The notes under the pieces are model-generated. The model was not told the DNA's origin and made no database searches. It was given only the letters and a program-made list of their open reading frames with translations. This document shows positions 37,158-51,207 of a DNA stretch of 64,000 nt, piece by piece. This DNA comes from Aurifilum marmelostoma (lineage: Eukaryota > Ascomycota > Sordariomycetes > Diaporthales > Cryphonectriaceae), in contig JAMXSV010000008.1 in NCBI GenBank assembly GCA_027559495.1, positions 1,302,001 through 1,366,000 of the forward strand. Reading direction: 5' to 3'. Every line of letters starts with the position of its first letter. Positions within the stretch are counted from its first letter, which is position 1. Both the position numbers and the translations under genes were made by a program.

Positions 37158-38269
37158 GCTTCTAAGAGATCAGGTATACTATTGTATGTGAGGCAAAGTA
37201 CAGTACTTTGGCTACCCAGGACCCCGGATAAGAGGAAATGTGAGAGGGGATAAAAAAAAAAAGTTGGATGCGCGTGCGCCGTCCGGGATTGATCGCCAGC
37301 AACAGCGCCAGAGCCAGATCAGCGCGAGCAGAAACGACGAGTTGGGTCAGGCAGCAAGCGCAACCGCGGGGTCCATGGGGGGGGGGGTATCAAGTGGCAG
37401 ATGGCAGACCAATGCTCTTTTCCTCTTCTCTCTCTCTCCCTCTCTGTGTGTGGGCGTGTATCCTCGTTGTTCTTGGCCCTGTCTCTGTATCTCTCTCGGT
37501 AATCCCCTTCTCCCTCGGGGAAAGAGAGGGAAAAAAAGATATGCCTCTTGCTACTTTACAGGCTGGCGAGAGGTGCTGGCTCGCAGCAGGAGGAGCAGTA
37601 GCAAAGGTGAGGAGGGGCAAGAGACCTTGAGAGAACAAGATTGACGACAAGGAAGAATCTCTCGATCTGACAACCTGAGACCCGAGACCTGGGCGTGTTG
37701 ACCGGGACCGGGAGGTGTGATGTAGTAGGAGGTAGCAGGAAGCTGTACATGCACCTGAGCCTGGCTTAGCAAGACCAGGATCAGGGCAGGGGTCTGTTGG
37801 TGCTCGAAGGGTCAGATCCTGCCCTGCAGTCAGGTACTGTGGGCGCGATGGAGGTACGTATCCCTCTGGCGCGGCGGATCTGGGCGAGGAAGTAAAAGTG
37901 TACGACGCAACAGCAGGGCCAGTGTGATCAGACCGTGAGGGGCAAGAGCTGGGAGCCTCGGGAAGGGGGGACGTCAGAGAGAGCGTGGGCGCGTCTCCAG
38001 GGCCTCTTGGTGACCAAGGCGCAGGGTGACTGATCGAAACCAGTCCAGGATGCGTGTGAGAGGACGTGGAGCTTCCAGTCCTCTTGCACTGAGGGGAACA
38101 AGGGTCTTTCTGGAGATGGTTGCCAGGTGCCGAGGGGGATGGGATGTGATGTGTGTGATACGGCGGGAAGGCTGGTTAGAAACGGGCCAGCTTGCGCGCG
38201 GTACCAGTGTCGGAAGCCAAGGCCAACACACGACGCAGTAGAACGTCTACGTTCAGACCACACAGTGCC

Positions 38270-38466
38270 ACACACACACACACACTCACATACACACACA
38301 CCCTTTCAGAAAGGAGGGAGAAAAAGACAGAAGGTGGGAGGGGGGGAGGGAGGGAAATTGAAAAAAAAAAAAAAATGAAGAGGGTCAGAGAGCTCTCAGC
38401 CTCCTCTTGCTCTTCCAAGCCCAGAGAGCGATGGAGACACACACACACAGACACACACACGCACAC
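38270..38466. repeat. Two (CA)n microsatellites
   Basis: CA-rich tracts at about 38270-38302 and 38434-38466, separated by a G/A-rich stretch with an A run of 13. Confidence 0.85.
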
Positions 38467-38715
38467 GCAGTCGACGCGGGTCTCTTTTAGCCCGACAGCT
38501 GCGCCACAGAGTCTCGACGACAGTTTAGGTTTGGCGCAGCGGCAGGTTAGGCTTGAGCCTACTTGAGTCCACCGGGTTGATTAGGACCCAGCGAGGCGGG
38601 CAGGCGAGGAGGCTCACACGCACCGCTCCCCGTGGTGGCAGAATAGCTTTCGATAGGTCGCGCGCGCCAGGCAGATAGCTGCGCGGTGGTGTGGGTGTCG
38701 TCGCCTCGGGAGATG

Positions 38716-38787
38716 AAGGAGGAGGAGGAGGAGGAGGAGGAGGAGGACCAGCGGCAGCGGCAGCAGCAGCAGCAGCAGCAGCAACAG
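38716..38787. repeat. (GGA)n and (CAG)n microsatellites
   Basis: About 11 GGA units followed by about 12 CAG/CGG units, outside any supported gene. Confidence 0.9.
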
Positions 38788-41700
38788 TGCGTGATCTGCC
38801 AACGCCAGGAACGAACCTCGTTGGAAGCGCGAGGAGAGGATCGACAGTTGGGCAGCTATCAGGACCGGAAAGGAGAGATGCCAGTCTAGCTGCAGTAGGG
38901 TCGAGGCAAACAAGAGACCGGGCCAGGTACTGACTTGCAGTATGTGCTGTGCTGTCTTTGTGCCGTGCTATATGCGTCTTGTGTGTCGGTTTCGATACTG
39001 GGCGCAGGGACTGGTACAGGGTACTGTTGCTGGCGAGTGCTGCTTGACGAATCCCTGGGTGATACCGTCTAGGTAACGTGACACACCCGACAGGTGCTGC
39101 TGCTGAAGGAACAAGAAGCCGGGAGCCAAGAGCCGGGCGGGCAGGGGGAGAGAAGGTGGAGCTCGTCGGAACGCCGAGTAATCAAAAGCCACGGCTGACT
39201 GGGACAAATAGAGATGGGAAAATGGGAATCAGGTCCAAGAAATGGCGAAGCTGGAAAGGGCCCCCCTTCGCGTGTGTCGTGAGGCGTGTCTGGGCGCAGG
39301 GCAAAGCAAGGTAAAGCAGAGACGGATGCGGATGCGGATGCGGCGTCGTGGTTGGAGCGACTGGGGGGGGTGTAGACGAGTGGGCGGTGGGTTCCCTTCC
39401 TTAGCCTGACTACCAGAGGTCCGTTTCGCTCTGGCCAGGGTGCTGCAGAGGAAGGAGAGGGCCGCCGGGCGAGGGGTACGGTACTAGTAGCAGTACCTTC
39501 TACGTAGGCAGGCAGGTACGTTGGTACATGGACACACCAACGGGGGCGGGGATTGGAAGGGGGGGTCGGGAAAGCGGGCAGGTGAGGATGAGAAAAATAA
39601 AAGAAATACAAAAAGAAAAGAGTCTTTACCAACCAAAACTTACCTTGCTGTGTACCAATGCCCTTTTCCCCAATCATTTCTTTTCCCAGCCAGAAGGAGG
39701 CGTGTGTTACAAGGTCTGACCGTGTGGCTGCGTGGATATCGACGGACGATGAACGGTCCCACTCCAGGCAGGAACGTACTGCGCAGGTAGGGTTAATCCC
39801 AGGCTCAGAGGGGAAACGGTGACGAGCTAGGAGCACACGTCTCCACCCAATGACGGAGACCAGCCCTCCCCGCTACTACTGCTACTTACTGATGTACTGT
39901 GGTATGTACTTATGGTCCTGCCACCCTTCCTCCCACCCCCCCCCCCAAAAGCGCGTGCCCAGCCAAATCGTCCACTATTTATTTGATCAGTTAGCAGAAA
40001 TGACACTATCAGCCAGGGTCCTCCGTGCTATGATACTATGCTACTATGGGTACTTTGCTAAAATGGTTGGGAATTCTAAGCAGATGAAGCTTTTCTCATT
40101 TCTCTCGCTCTCATACTCCTTCTCTCTCGTACTCGTGTGTCATGCCTCAGTGGTCTGAACCAAAAAACCCATAGTGTCGTGCGCATATTGCAGTACGTAC
40201 CTTGAAAGTATGTTTACTATGTGGTGTAGGTACGAGGTTCCCCACAACGTACTGCGTGCTTATTAAGTGGCAGGCAAAGCGACGGGTCTCCAACTGCGGG
40301 GTCGACCATGAGACAAGACAGACAGACACACACACACACACAGAGAGAGAGAGAAAGATAAGACAGGGCGGTGAAAGGAACAAGGCTCGACGGGCTTGAA
40401 GAGGGCGGAGGGGGAAGGGGGAGTACGCTACAGCCTAGTACTGTAGGTAGGCACGGTAGGGCGCGGTCACATTGTTGCAAGGGCTTTCTTTTTCGTCGGG
40501 AGTGACAAACTGGGAACTGATGAGCAATCTACATTGCAAGGTGCTTGTCATTTGATCTGCAGGCATGGGGCTGCATGCTGCCGCAGCATGCAATGTAATG
40601 TACCTGAGGCTGCAGGGCCAATGTGCATCAAATTTACGACAGCCCCTTTAATTGCATCATATTTCCATATGCGGTGTTCCCCGCCTCCGTGATTGGGCAA
40701 GACACCATTCAGAAGCTTGAAACGCCTTCATGTACCGGCCAAGGTCCCTGGAGCCTGCTAGGCCCAGCCACGGGAAATTGAATCATCATCTACCTAATTC
40801 CCAACCCGCCGGGTACGTTCGGGTCACGTCTCTCTCTTTCCCCCCCTCCCCTTGTGTGTGTGTGTGGTTGTCGGCTAATTGTTTTCCTTTTCTTCTTCTT
40901 TGGTTCTCTTTTCAGGCGCAGGGGCGGTTAGTTTGGTACATCGGAGGTCCTCGCTTCGGATGCGGCTGAGAAGAGCTCGACAGAGGGATCCCTGACCAAG
41001 GACAAAGCCTCTCGCTTGTTTCTTTGCTCTGCCTTTTTCTCTGTCTCTCTTCCACTTATCCACCGGAGAATTAATCAAGAAAAGGCACGTAAAATTGGCC
41101 GGTCGTACTATAGTACCACGACATGGCTCCAGCAGCACCACATGATATGCGGGCACCGCGTGAGCAGGACAAGCCCGAGCATGCATGGTATTATACACAC
41201 TATTATTATGATCTTGTCTCCAGAAAACCCCTCTATCCTGACATGCTGATTCACTGGATATGACCTCGAGGCGACATAGATATCCCGGACAAAAAGTGTC
41301 AGAGCGTCCATCGTATTACGGGGCCCGGTGATGATGAGCACAGCGATCCCACTTATGACAGCTCGACAGTGGTCCCCTTACCCCAGGAACAGGATCTGCA
41401 TATAACCTCTTGCCAACCGATGCAGTGCTCGGCATCTTGTCTCGCCAAATTATCCAAGGATAGGCTTTTTCTCTTCGATTTTGCTTTCTTTGTGGGCGCC
41501 TGCTGCTGTCGACGCCTTGCCGTAATGTCGCTGTGTGGAGCATCACTCTGGTCCGATTCTGACCTCATCACGCCAGGAGAGGATCAGACCCCCATGGAAA
41601 ACTTGACGAGGTTGTCGATCTCCTTGGGCTGTGTTGACCGTTGGGAGAGGCAGGTGAAACCGGACAATCGTCCATCCTACAGTTGGGCGCAGAACAAAGC

Positions 41701-42491
41701 CAGCCAGGCAGCTCTTGCCCCGTCTCCCTCAATGCGAAAGCAATGCCTCGTCCGTCCTTGTCATTCGGCCGAGACGTAGTGCCCAAAGCCCGGGAGTTGG
41801 GCTATCCTCGTCCCTTCCCCCCCTTCCCACCTCTCTCTCGCTCCCTCTTGTGCGCAAAGATGCGAAGTGCGGCGTGCATAGCCGATCAGATTGATACACT
41901 GATAAGCAGAGAGCCTGCTGTCAGACCTGCTGCAGCTCCACTTTAAGGCGCACCTTCTGTGGCGAGTCAGCCAGCCAATAGACTCGGTGCCGGGGCCCTC
42001 TGGTTCTAGACCGCCAAATTAGCCACCAAAATCGACACGGATTGTCGGCTACCAACCTCGTGACTTGGTTCTGATAGGCAAGCTGTGTCTTTTGCTATCC
42101 AGTCACCACCAGCTAGACAAACTGATGAGGGAAAGAAGAACAGGAAAGCAAGAACAAGGAAAGAAAAAGATGGCTCCTCGATGCGTAGGGCGGTCCATGC
42201 ACCGGTCATCTCTCCTTCCGTGATATCATGGGCCTCCGTATGTGTTTAGGTCTTACCGCACCTGTGCACGCTCGGCTACCTCATAATTACTACTACTGAT
42301 TTACTATGTACACCCACCCGGTCAGTGCCAGAACGCCTCCCTCTCGGGCTACTCTCCTTGATCTGGCCAAGTTCTAGACGCCACAGCGATTCCATGAGAG
42401 GCCTGAAACCCGTGACCGCCAGGAACTGCTTGTCAATCACCAACCCTTACCGCCATTTACCAAGTTCCCGGGAACAAGTTGTCCTTTGCCC

Positions 42492-42546
42492 TTTTTTTTT
42501 TTTTTTTTGGAGGGGGGGGTTTTGAGGGAGTTTGGGGGGGGGGGGG
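42492..42546. repeat. Poly(T) and poly(G) runs
   Basis: A T run of about 17, a G run of 9 and a G run of 13 within 55 bp. This is an extreme case of the homopolymer clustering seen in the gene-poor segments. Confidence 0.9.
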
Positions 42547-45500
42547 TTGATGGATTGAACGATGATGAAAATCGATGTGGGCGTGACCAAGGCATGCATG
42601 GCTGGCCGCTCAGAAGGGTCCGGCCGAGGACCCACAACAGGATGGATACGAGTGCCCGTTACAAATTTTAGCGATCGCAATCACTGGACGGTCCACGTCG
42701 TCTTCTGTAATTTTCTGGTCACTCGAGAGGAAGTGGAGGAGGAGGGGGGGGGGCGTGACTCTCAAAGAACATCACGACATGACTGATTGTACCGGACACA
42801 CCGAGAAAAGCCGCAAAAGATTTCTTCGGCGAAGGATGGAGGGTGATAGGGTCAGGGACGAAAGAGGGGGAAGGGGTGGGTGGCTTTGCCTTGGCCCTGT
42901 GGCTCCTCAAGCGCCCCCCCCCCCCCAGTGCGAGGCCCGCCATCTGCCTCATCCGGCGCAAAAATAGCTGCGCATGAAACTCGGGCTTGGTCATGCCATC
43001 ATCATCCATCCATAAGAAAAAGAATGGAAGGAAAACAAAAGAAGGAAGAAAAAACTTGCGGTGCACAGACCGCCAAAAGCCTCGGCAGCAATTAGGCTTG
43101 CGAGTTGACGACGACCAATCGTCAAGGCGAGGCGGTTGGGTAGACCTGGTTGTTGGTGGGCCCGTAAGGAGCGAGGCCAGAAAGTGCGGCCCAGCAGTAA
43201 GAAAGAAAAAGAAAAGTCAGAAGCACATTTTCCTCGGAGTTCGATATCGAAACGCACTCGGGCGGCACCTGAGAATGCAAGGAGGAGAAGGAGGACTGGA
43301 GGATGGGTCGGGAATTTCTCTCGATACGGTACAGCATGACCGAGGCTTGACCTCTAGTCCTTGGCCACTTTTTTCTGTGTGGGGAATCACTTGGTTTTGC
43401 CATTGTAACGCTGCTGCAGGGTATGTCTGCCCCACATTTTCGAAGACTCAGCTTGTCTTCTCGAAGCACGCGAAACTGTCTGGCAACCAGTCCTGCGTGC
43501 GGTTGCTTCGGTAAGGTGGGCTGGGTGGTCATCACTCGTCTACCGGCGGACATGCCAGCATCAGACTAGCGCTGTCAACGCAAGAGGAAAAAGAGGTGGT
43601 GTTGTGTGGCACACACATGCACACGCAGCCTCTCCATCACACACATCTTTCTCTGTGCCCCTCTCCATCTTTCCTTTATTGGGCGCTGCGCTATTCTTAC
43701 TTGTCTCTATGGCTACCTCTCTAGGACTGCGCATCACTGTTAAGAAGACGATGAAAATGTATTGGGAAAAAGAAGAAAGAAAAAAAGACGTCACGTTGAA
43801 GGGTCCTTCATCATGGCCTGTAGGACCAGAGTGGGACTCCATGCCTTAGAGTTTACTCATGACTATGAGTGTCCACACACACACTGGGCCCGCCCACATA
43901 CCTGAGGCTCGGGTCCGTGCTTCCTTGCCACGAACAAGTCGTGGTTCAGCAAGTTTTTTCTTTCTCCCTTGAAGAGAGGGGGGGTGGTTCTCTCCATGCT
44001 GCTGAACAGACATCGCGACGACTCGGCTGGTCGCCCACACGCACCACCACTCTTCAGTGGTGCAATTCAATCGTCTGTGGCGGACACTCGGTCTATCGAA
44101 ATGATCACGAGCTCGTGAAGGGCCCTTGACCGGTCTGGGGCTAATAATGATGGGCCCTCCACTCCATTCCTCCGGGCTCACCGAGTCGAGATGCACATAT
44201 TCTTCTGTCATTGCTATGTGGCGGCGATAGGCCACACGATCTGTCAACCCAACACCATGTGGTTATTTGTCTCTGATGGTTGTTTTTTTTTTCTCTCCCC
44301 CAGGCCAAGTGGGACTGATTGGGATCCGTTCGTCCGTCACGTCCTTTGATTGAATGAAAATTCGAGCCCCTTGTCTGATGATCGCCTGTCAAGAAGGAGT
44401 CCTGGTACACCAACAGCAGCAGCGCAGGGAGCCGTGGGAGCTTAACCAGGCATTCAGGAGAGTGCGGCGACGGCCATGTTGTACAGTATGTACGGACGTA
44501 CACACACACAAGATACCTCGATCGGCGACTTTGAACACCAACAGTCATCGGTAAACCATTTCGAGCTGGGCCATGAGCTTGGGCTCCCCCAAACCCTCCA
44601 ACCCACCCACCCCCCCCCCGGTCAAGCATTCTTGTATCGGGAAAAGGCACGTTTTGCCAGGATATGCCACTAGCCGGCTCCTAGAGTTGCGCTGCTGCAC
44701 CTCAATGCGGAGCACCTCGACTGCGAAGATGCACCGGGCATCATCTCCTCCCGGGTTTGAAATCAAGCCGAGCTTGCTTCAGCACGACCACTCGCTTTCG
44801 TCTAATGGCAGCAGAGTACCCTTTGAGGTCGGTAGTCTTTACCTCCACTAGCTTGCTGCCCTAGACCAAGATGGGACGACGTTGTAACACAACCTCGTTT
44901 TTTTTTTTTTTTCCTTCCTTCTTTTTGTTGAAGCAACCTTCTCTCCTCGGGAAAACCGACTTAGCGCCGTCATTCAAAACAAGCGCGGGGCCGCAAAAGG
45001 CCGCATCGACTGGCAGACGAGCTACGGGGCGGGCCTTGCAGCCCGCTCCCGTGGAAAGAAAGGTCCTTTGACTCAGTGTCCTGGTTATTTTCCTGTTCAG
45101 CTGAAGAAGCTCGTCGCCAGCGCCGAGACAAGACAGAGCGAGACCTTCGGGTGAGGGGATTCGGGAGAGGGGAGAGGGTGTCGGATCCGATATGTACAGC
45201 TGAATGAAGGCACGCTGTCATTCGTCTCCACCTCAGGATCGCATGGCACGCCCTCCCTCCTCCCCCCCCTCCCCTTGCTCCGTCTCCTCTTCTTTCTCGA
45301 AACCACAAGAGATTGAGTCCTTCATGCTAATTATGGCTCTCCTGTGGCGGCGTGTTGTTCGATTCAAGACCAGGAGACAGGGACAGGATCTGAAGTTGCC
45401 CGACGAGCTCTTCCCTGCTGTCCACCACAATCGTCCCCGAGCTATAATCTGTACCATCAAGGGTACTTTTTTCACTCTTCCCTTTCTATCTGTCTTTGAT

Positions 45501-46971
45501 CAAGGGTCCTGGGGCAGCTCGTTTCTGCAGCGGCGATCGGCTCCCGCCCGGTACCTGAAAACCACCCATTCCCCTACTCATCTGTCTGGGTGCCCCTGGT
45601 GCCGTTGGGCATCAATGTCGTTCGTCAAGGTGGCGCAAGATGGAACATGTCTCTGGACTCGAGGCAGCAGGAACGCCAAAGAAAAAAAAAAATCCGGGGG
45701 AGTGCCTTGCGAGTGGATATTGAACCCTTTTTTTTTTTTTGTTCTCCCCCCCCTCCTTTCTTGTTCTTCCTTCAGGATCCGCTGCGAGATCTGACAGCAC
45801 CACACACACCCTTCCCACGATCCAGTGCGTGCCCCGAAGACTTGTGCTACAGCATAAACGAGGTAGTATTGTGTACATATCTGCATGGCTTTTGAAGATG
45901 TGACAGGAGCATAAAATCCAGGACGCACGTGCATGTCCCGCAGGCTGCAGAATGCCATGTGACCGCAATGGAGATACTGTAGATCTACGGCGCACTGTCA
46001 CCTAACTTTGCTGCAGCCTGTCAGTCCCCAACCCTTTTGTATTAATCTTGATGAGGAAATCCATGAGACAGTAACCAGACATGCTCCTTCCCAGATCGTC
46101 CTCGTCGAGACTTGTGTGTGTAGCCATCTTCCCTGTATGTAGGAAACCATCTCCAGGAAGGCGCCAGTTTAGCAGGACAGAGGAGAGAGCTCCTTCCTCG
46201 CCCCCTCTGTGTGCCTGAGCTCTCCCGATCCCCCCCACCTACGGGCGCCTGATCGACCGCGACGCACCGGCAACACGCATCCAGAGCAGGGCCAGTCCCG
46301 GCTGACTCGCACTTGCTGCGTGTTGTTGTGCGGCAGTTGAGCGCCACTAGCCAGAGGACAAGACAAGGGGGGGGGGGGCGGCGGCGGGGAAAGAAGACGA
46401 ACACGACAATGGCATCCTGCTTGTCGAGGAATGACGGTGCCTGAACGAGCGAATCGCCCAACTAGTCTCGATCGTAGATGGTACCAAGGACAAGCCCACA
46501 GCACAGAAGTCGAGCCGACAACCGGGCCAAGTACAGTTACTTACTTCGGATCCGCGGTCCTACGGTCATATCCGGGAACACATACCACACATACAAATAA
46601 AGGACCGAAAAGAAAGAAGAAAAAAAATACTTTTGTACTTTCCCGACATCATCATTGAAAAAAAACTCGGGTGGCTGGTTGATGATTCCGCCGCATTCAC
46701 CTCGTGGCTTTGGTGTGTGTGTGTGTGTGTGCCCACCCACCTCCTTCCCTTCTCCATTGTCATGATGAGCGGCGCTATGCCCACACCATGCGGGTCGTCC
46801 TTTTGGGCTGGGCGCTTGTCGAATCGTCGTCCACGCCGAACCCGTAGTACGCATGACGCGGTCTCTCCAGCTATGATCACCGCCCTCTACCTTTAGATTG
46901 GACGACTGTGAAGGGTGGGGAGGGGGGAGAGGGGAGGCAACGGGGAAAAGTAGCATGGACAAGACTCAGAC

Positions 46972-47006
<35 letters not shown>

Positions 47007-49349
47007 TACACAGAATTTCCAAGGAAGAAAAGAAAAACAACGCGTCTACCCTGGGCAAAGGGGAAAAAACAAATAAAAAACTTGCGCAATTGGCTCCTAA
47101 TGACTCCAACCTTATGTCGGATACTGCGGCTCCGTGAAGCTATATTGGCTGGAATGACTCTGACCGCTGCCTCGGATGGGTTTGCATTTGCATAAACTTC
47201 GGATGGGGCGTAGTACAAGGTCCTATTTTTCCACGTGGTCTGATAAGATGAAGGTCAAATTCTCTTCTTGATCTCTGGAGACTTTGGTCGCTGACGAAAA
47301 AGTTGCGACAGATGATGCAAGACCACACAATACCTGCCCAGACGCAACACTCCATCATTTTCTTGGGGGAGGTCGCTTTTACGGGAAAGGGGGAGGGGCC
47401 GGAACAGGAAGAGAGAAAAAAAGATGGTAAGGACATGAACGATCACATCGCACAAGACATGTTTCATAGGGCCGGTGTTGCCCACAGAGTGCCGCAGCAG
47501 TGGTCGTATCATTATTCACACCGCCCGGTGTCTTGAGGTTGCATGCAGTCGTATGCATTGCAGTGAGATCAGCCCATTGCCCACCGCTGTCTATCTTGGG
47601 CCCTTGTCTCCATCTATCAAACATCCAATAATGTACACAAGCATCACAGTAGGTACATATGTGAGTGACCTCGACCTTCACTCGCACGTGACGAAAATCA
47701 AGTGCGAGTGCTTTCAGATCTTATCTGAGGGGTACCCTGTTTCCTCTGCATCCCATCCATCCCAAGGGGAACACGGACTCAAAACTGGACCGATCTCTTC
47801 TCACTTTCTGACACAAATTCACAAGGGCCAGAGAATAGGAGGGGGGGCTCGTAGTGGGCTGGAGAGTACAATGCCCATGTCTATTTTTGAGTTTTCTGCG
47901 CCGTGCTCATCATGTCCCAGGCTGGTTTATCTTGTCGATCTTCGTGCCCAACGACACCAGCCAATGCTTGTCCCATCGCCTTCCTTCAAGTAGTACCTAG
48001 ATTTTCGAAACGGCGAACTCCTGCCCAACGAAGGACCCTGAATATCATCAACAAAACAACGATGGAGATGAAAGTACAGGTACTTCTGACTTTCGAGGGC
48101 AAATTTGATTCTGACCCCCCCCCTCTTCCACCCCTCTCCTTTCTAAAATTGTTTTGGTGCAGGAGATCGATCCGACGAAAGACCCTGAAGCTGGGACGTC
48201 TTATCCGGAGTTAGGCACCTGCATGGAGGGGGGTGGTGGGAGAAGGATGATGAGAAAATTTTAGAGTTTCTCGTTTCTCAAGGGGTGGCTCAAGGGAGGG
48301 GGGCACAATCGATTTTCCGCAAGCATGCCCGAAGTCGTATCTGACATGTGCTGAGGCAGTCAGTAGGTACCCAAGGGCCCGGATAGACCTGAAATAGCCG
48401 GTGTCTCTTCCCGAGGGCGTGGCAACCAGCCCAGAGATCTGAGTCCTTTTCCATTTTTCCTCGGCCTGATGCCGTGAATCAGTGAACATCTCGATTCGTA
48501 GACCCAGGTTGAGCTGAAAGTAGGGATTGTGAGTCGTCTGAGGGAATAAGGGGGAGGCAAATAATACACGTAAACCTATCCATCTCTGAACCTGTAAGGT
48601 GTTTTTTTTTATGAGGGTCTTTTGCCTTTTTTTTGGTCAAGAGGGGGGGGGGGGGCGGCGCTGCATTGCAGTATCGCTGGAAAGCCAAGAAGACCACATC
48701 CGCACACAAGCCGCCACCCACACCAGCACGCCGTTCTAAGTTCTGGTCTAGCATGGCAAGCATGGGGAGCCGGAAACATGGTGTGAGACAATGAAAAGGC
48801 AAAATTTACACGTTCTTCTTTTTCCCTCCCTCGTTAGTTGCATACGCAGCCAGGGCGCCTAGCATCTCTCGGCAATCGTCAGCTGGAACCTGCCAAGATC
48901 TCAGTTGCACCGACTCAATCACAATCGCGCGCCCTACCACGCCGACTTTTTCCTCCCAGAGTCGACACGTCGAAAACTGGGTGGTCACATGAAAGGGTGG
49001 TAGCGGGGCGATGGATGTTTCAGGCGGGCCATGCAGCATGCCAGTCGTCTCTTTCGGGGGTTTCCCTCTTTTCCCACGCATCTCGACACTTTGCTCCATT
49101 CCCTCCAGAACTTCCACAAGCCGCCTGGCTTTTTTTCTTCTTCTTTCTTTCCAAGGTCTCAGATGCGCAACACACACAATACTCAGACACACCAAAGACG
49201 GCACAGAGACGGCAAGGACACGGCCAGCCTTGCAGCACGCCAAGTGGCGCGCTTCGTCGCAAGGGAGGGCAGAAGCCAAACATGCTGCATTGGCTTCTTT
49301 GCCGTCATTTGACGGTGTCGATGCCAGCCGTGTGTGTCTTCAAGCCGGC

Positions 49350-49374
49350 CGAGAGAGAGAGAGAGAGAGAGAGG
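49350..49374. repeat. (GA)n microsatellite
   Basis: About 12 GA units. Confidence 0.9.
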
Positions 49375-51207
49375 AAGAATGAACGCAGGGCGAGACCCGG
49401 ACGGCGAAGCTCACTCGATGTGGGTGATGTCTGCAGACTGGCGTTCATCGGGATTTTGTGATCTGTCACATTTTATCTCGTGGTACCGGACCGATACTCA
49501 TCGGGGAGCCGTGTGTGGTGCAACACCTCCCTCGCATCCCCCACCCCCGGGCGCTTCCTACCGGTCATGCTGGCCCAGCACCTCGGAAATGGTTGTCTCA
49601 CGCCCTTGCGGAAACAGACAATCTGTTGAGATCTATGCATTAGACCAGGCAAGGGTTTTGCTCTGGAATTGAGCCCACAAGAGGTAGGTGGGTGTAAATC
49701 TCGATCTCGAGCAAGTGCCGTGGGCTTGGTCCTGCGCGGAAAAGAAAATCAGCTGGGCGCGGCAGATCTGGACGGCGGCATTAGTATGTCGGCTATCATT
49801 TGTGATATTCGCCTCCTCCGAGTTTCTGCCAAGCCTCAGCCTGACGTTGAGCAGCACGCAATGTAATATGCTCCACGCCCTAGCGATCCCATTCCGACAC
49901 TGCTGCAATGCTGCTGTAGTGCCGCTGCGGCCTGGAAAATAATATACCCCACATTGCAGTGACACCTAGATACGTACAGGCGCTACCGGCCTCCAAAGTA
50001 GCAGCGCAGTGCTCGTCAATTTTCCGTCCCGTGGCGTGCTGTGTCTAGGTTTGGGCATCGAGCCAGTGCGGCGGTCGCCCGCCTCCTGGAACACATTCAA
50101 ACCCCCCCCCCGGCAGGAGCGTACGGACGCAGTGACACGTCGCTCAACGCGAGTCCTCCAGTGGTTGTAGAAGGCCCCATATGCGGGCACGCGGCCACGA
50201 AACCTGGAGGCTTTGTCGCGCGCATACCTCAAGGCTTTCCACCCAGGAACGTATGCAAAATGTGGTCTTTGTAGATACTTGCGCACAAAGCTGGCTGTCG
50301 GTGATGTTTTGGTCCTCCTGAAGTCGATGAACCGAAGGCATAGTGAACAGGCGGCGCTTGTGCACGGGATGTCCACGGATGTTTCCGAACCATCAAGTTC
50401 ACCACCTGATGTGTCCTGAAAGGTGCAGGTGGAATATATGAGATTGACATTGTCTGATTCTCGTTTCAATGCACTGTGCCGGCCTCAATTGCCGAACGAT
50501 TGGCATTGTGATAGCAACCACCACGTCGTTATCATCGACGAGCCTGGTAGCATGAGGCGAAACGGTATTTGGGATGAGGAACCTTGTACACTCATGCGCA
50601 GTATGATAAACGGCAAACAATCAAGAAGACGATAGAATGCTCGTACCAGCGACATCGCGCAGCATACCCAAGTAGGTATCCCAAATTTGCTGCTGTGCTA
50701 GGCCACCCCACCGATCATTTGTTCCATTCGTTGGTGTTACAGAGAAGACGGGGCCCTCGAGCCTTGTCTGCGGCAGCTAGCAAGGTCACGCTGCATCCTT
50801 GCCTACCATGTGGCTGGCCAGAATGAACCCTTGCAGATGTCCGTTATCAATGGCACATCTGTAGAGACAGCTGCGGCTTGTGGAAATATCTACGACACGA
50901 GGAAATGTTTGAGGGCCGGCTGTTGCCGCATATGTAACCGATCTTGTCAGCATCGATCAGGCGCAGGTCAGCAGGGGGGTCAAATAGAGGAAAAGAATTC
51001 TACCGGCCCTCACGAGCCTGGTAGCGTTGCATCTTGTTCCAGGGATTGGAGCGAACTTTTAAAGCCGTGATTGCATCATCCAGGCCTCGATCCCGTCCAT
51101 TCGGAAATTGCTTCGTCGCATGAAGCGGTGTCAAATGCGATACATCATGCCTGACAGGGCTCTTTTTCTCCTTTCACCGGCAGAGTCTGTTGTGATCGAT
51201 CGACTCC

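Larger units (their letters stand above)
37158..51207. other. 14-kb gene-poor region upstream of the Zn2Cys6 factor
   Basis: I find no gene I can support on either strand. The region alternates between simple repeats (CA/GT near 38270, 38434 and 46713; GA at 49350; GGA and CAG at 38716-38787; G, A and T runs) and unstructured sequence. The left part must include the promoter and leader of the minus-strand transcription factor. Several short stretches near 39480, 40190 and 40435 are dense in GTAC/GTAGGTA words. A weak minus-strand frame at 48806-49039 is discussed under rejected items. Confidence 0.55.

Noticed and set aside
48806..49039. Minus-strand frame ending VPADDCREMLGALAAYATNEGG with coding-like codons
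   Set aside because: The C-terminal 60 residues look plausible, but I found no convincing upstream exon or homology. It could be a final exon of a small gene and deserves RNA-seq, but it is not supported enough to annotate.
49966..50469. A 167-codon minus-strand frame
   Set aside because: It opens without an ATG, mixes residues randomly and lacks motifs.
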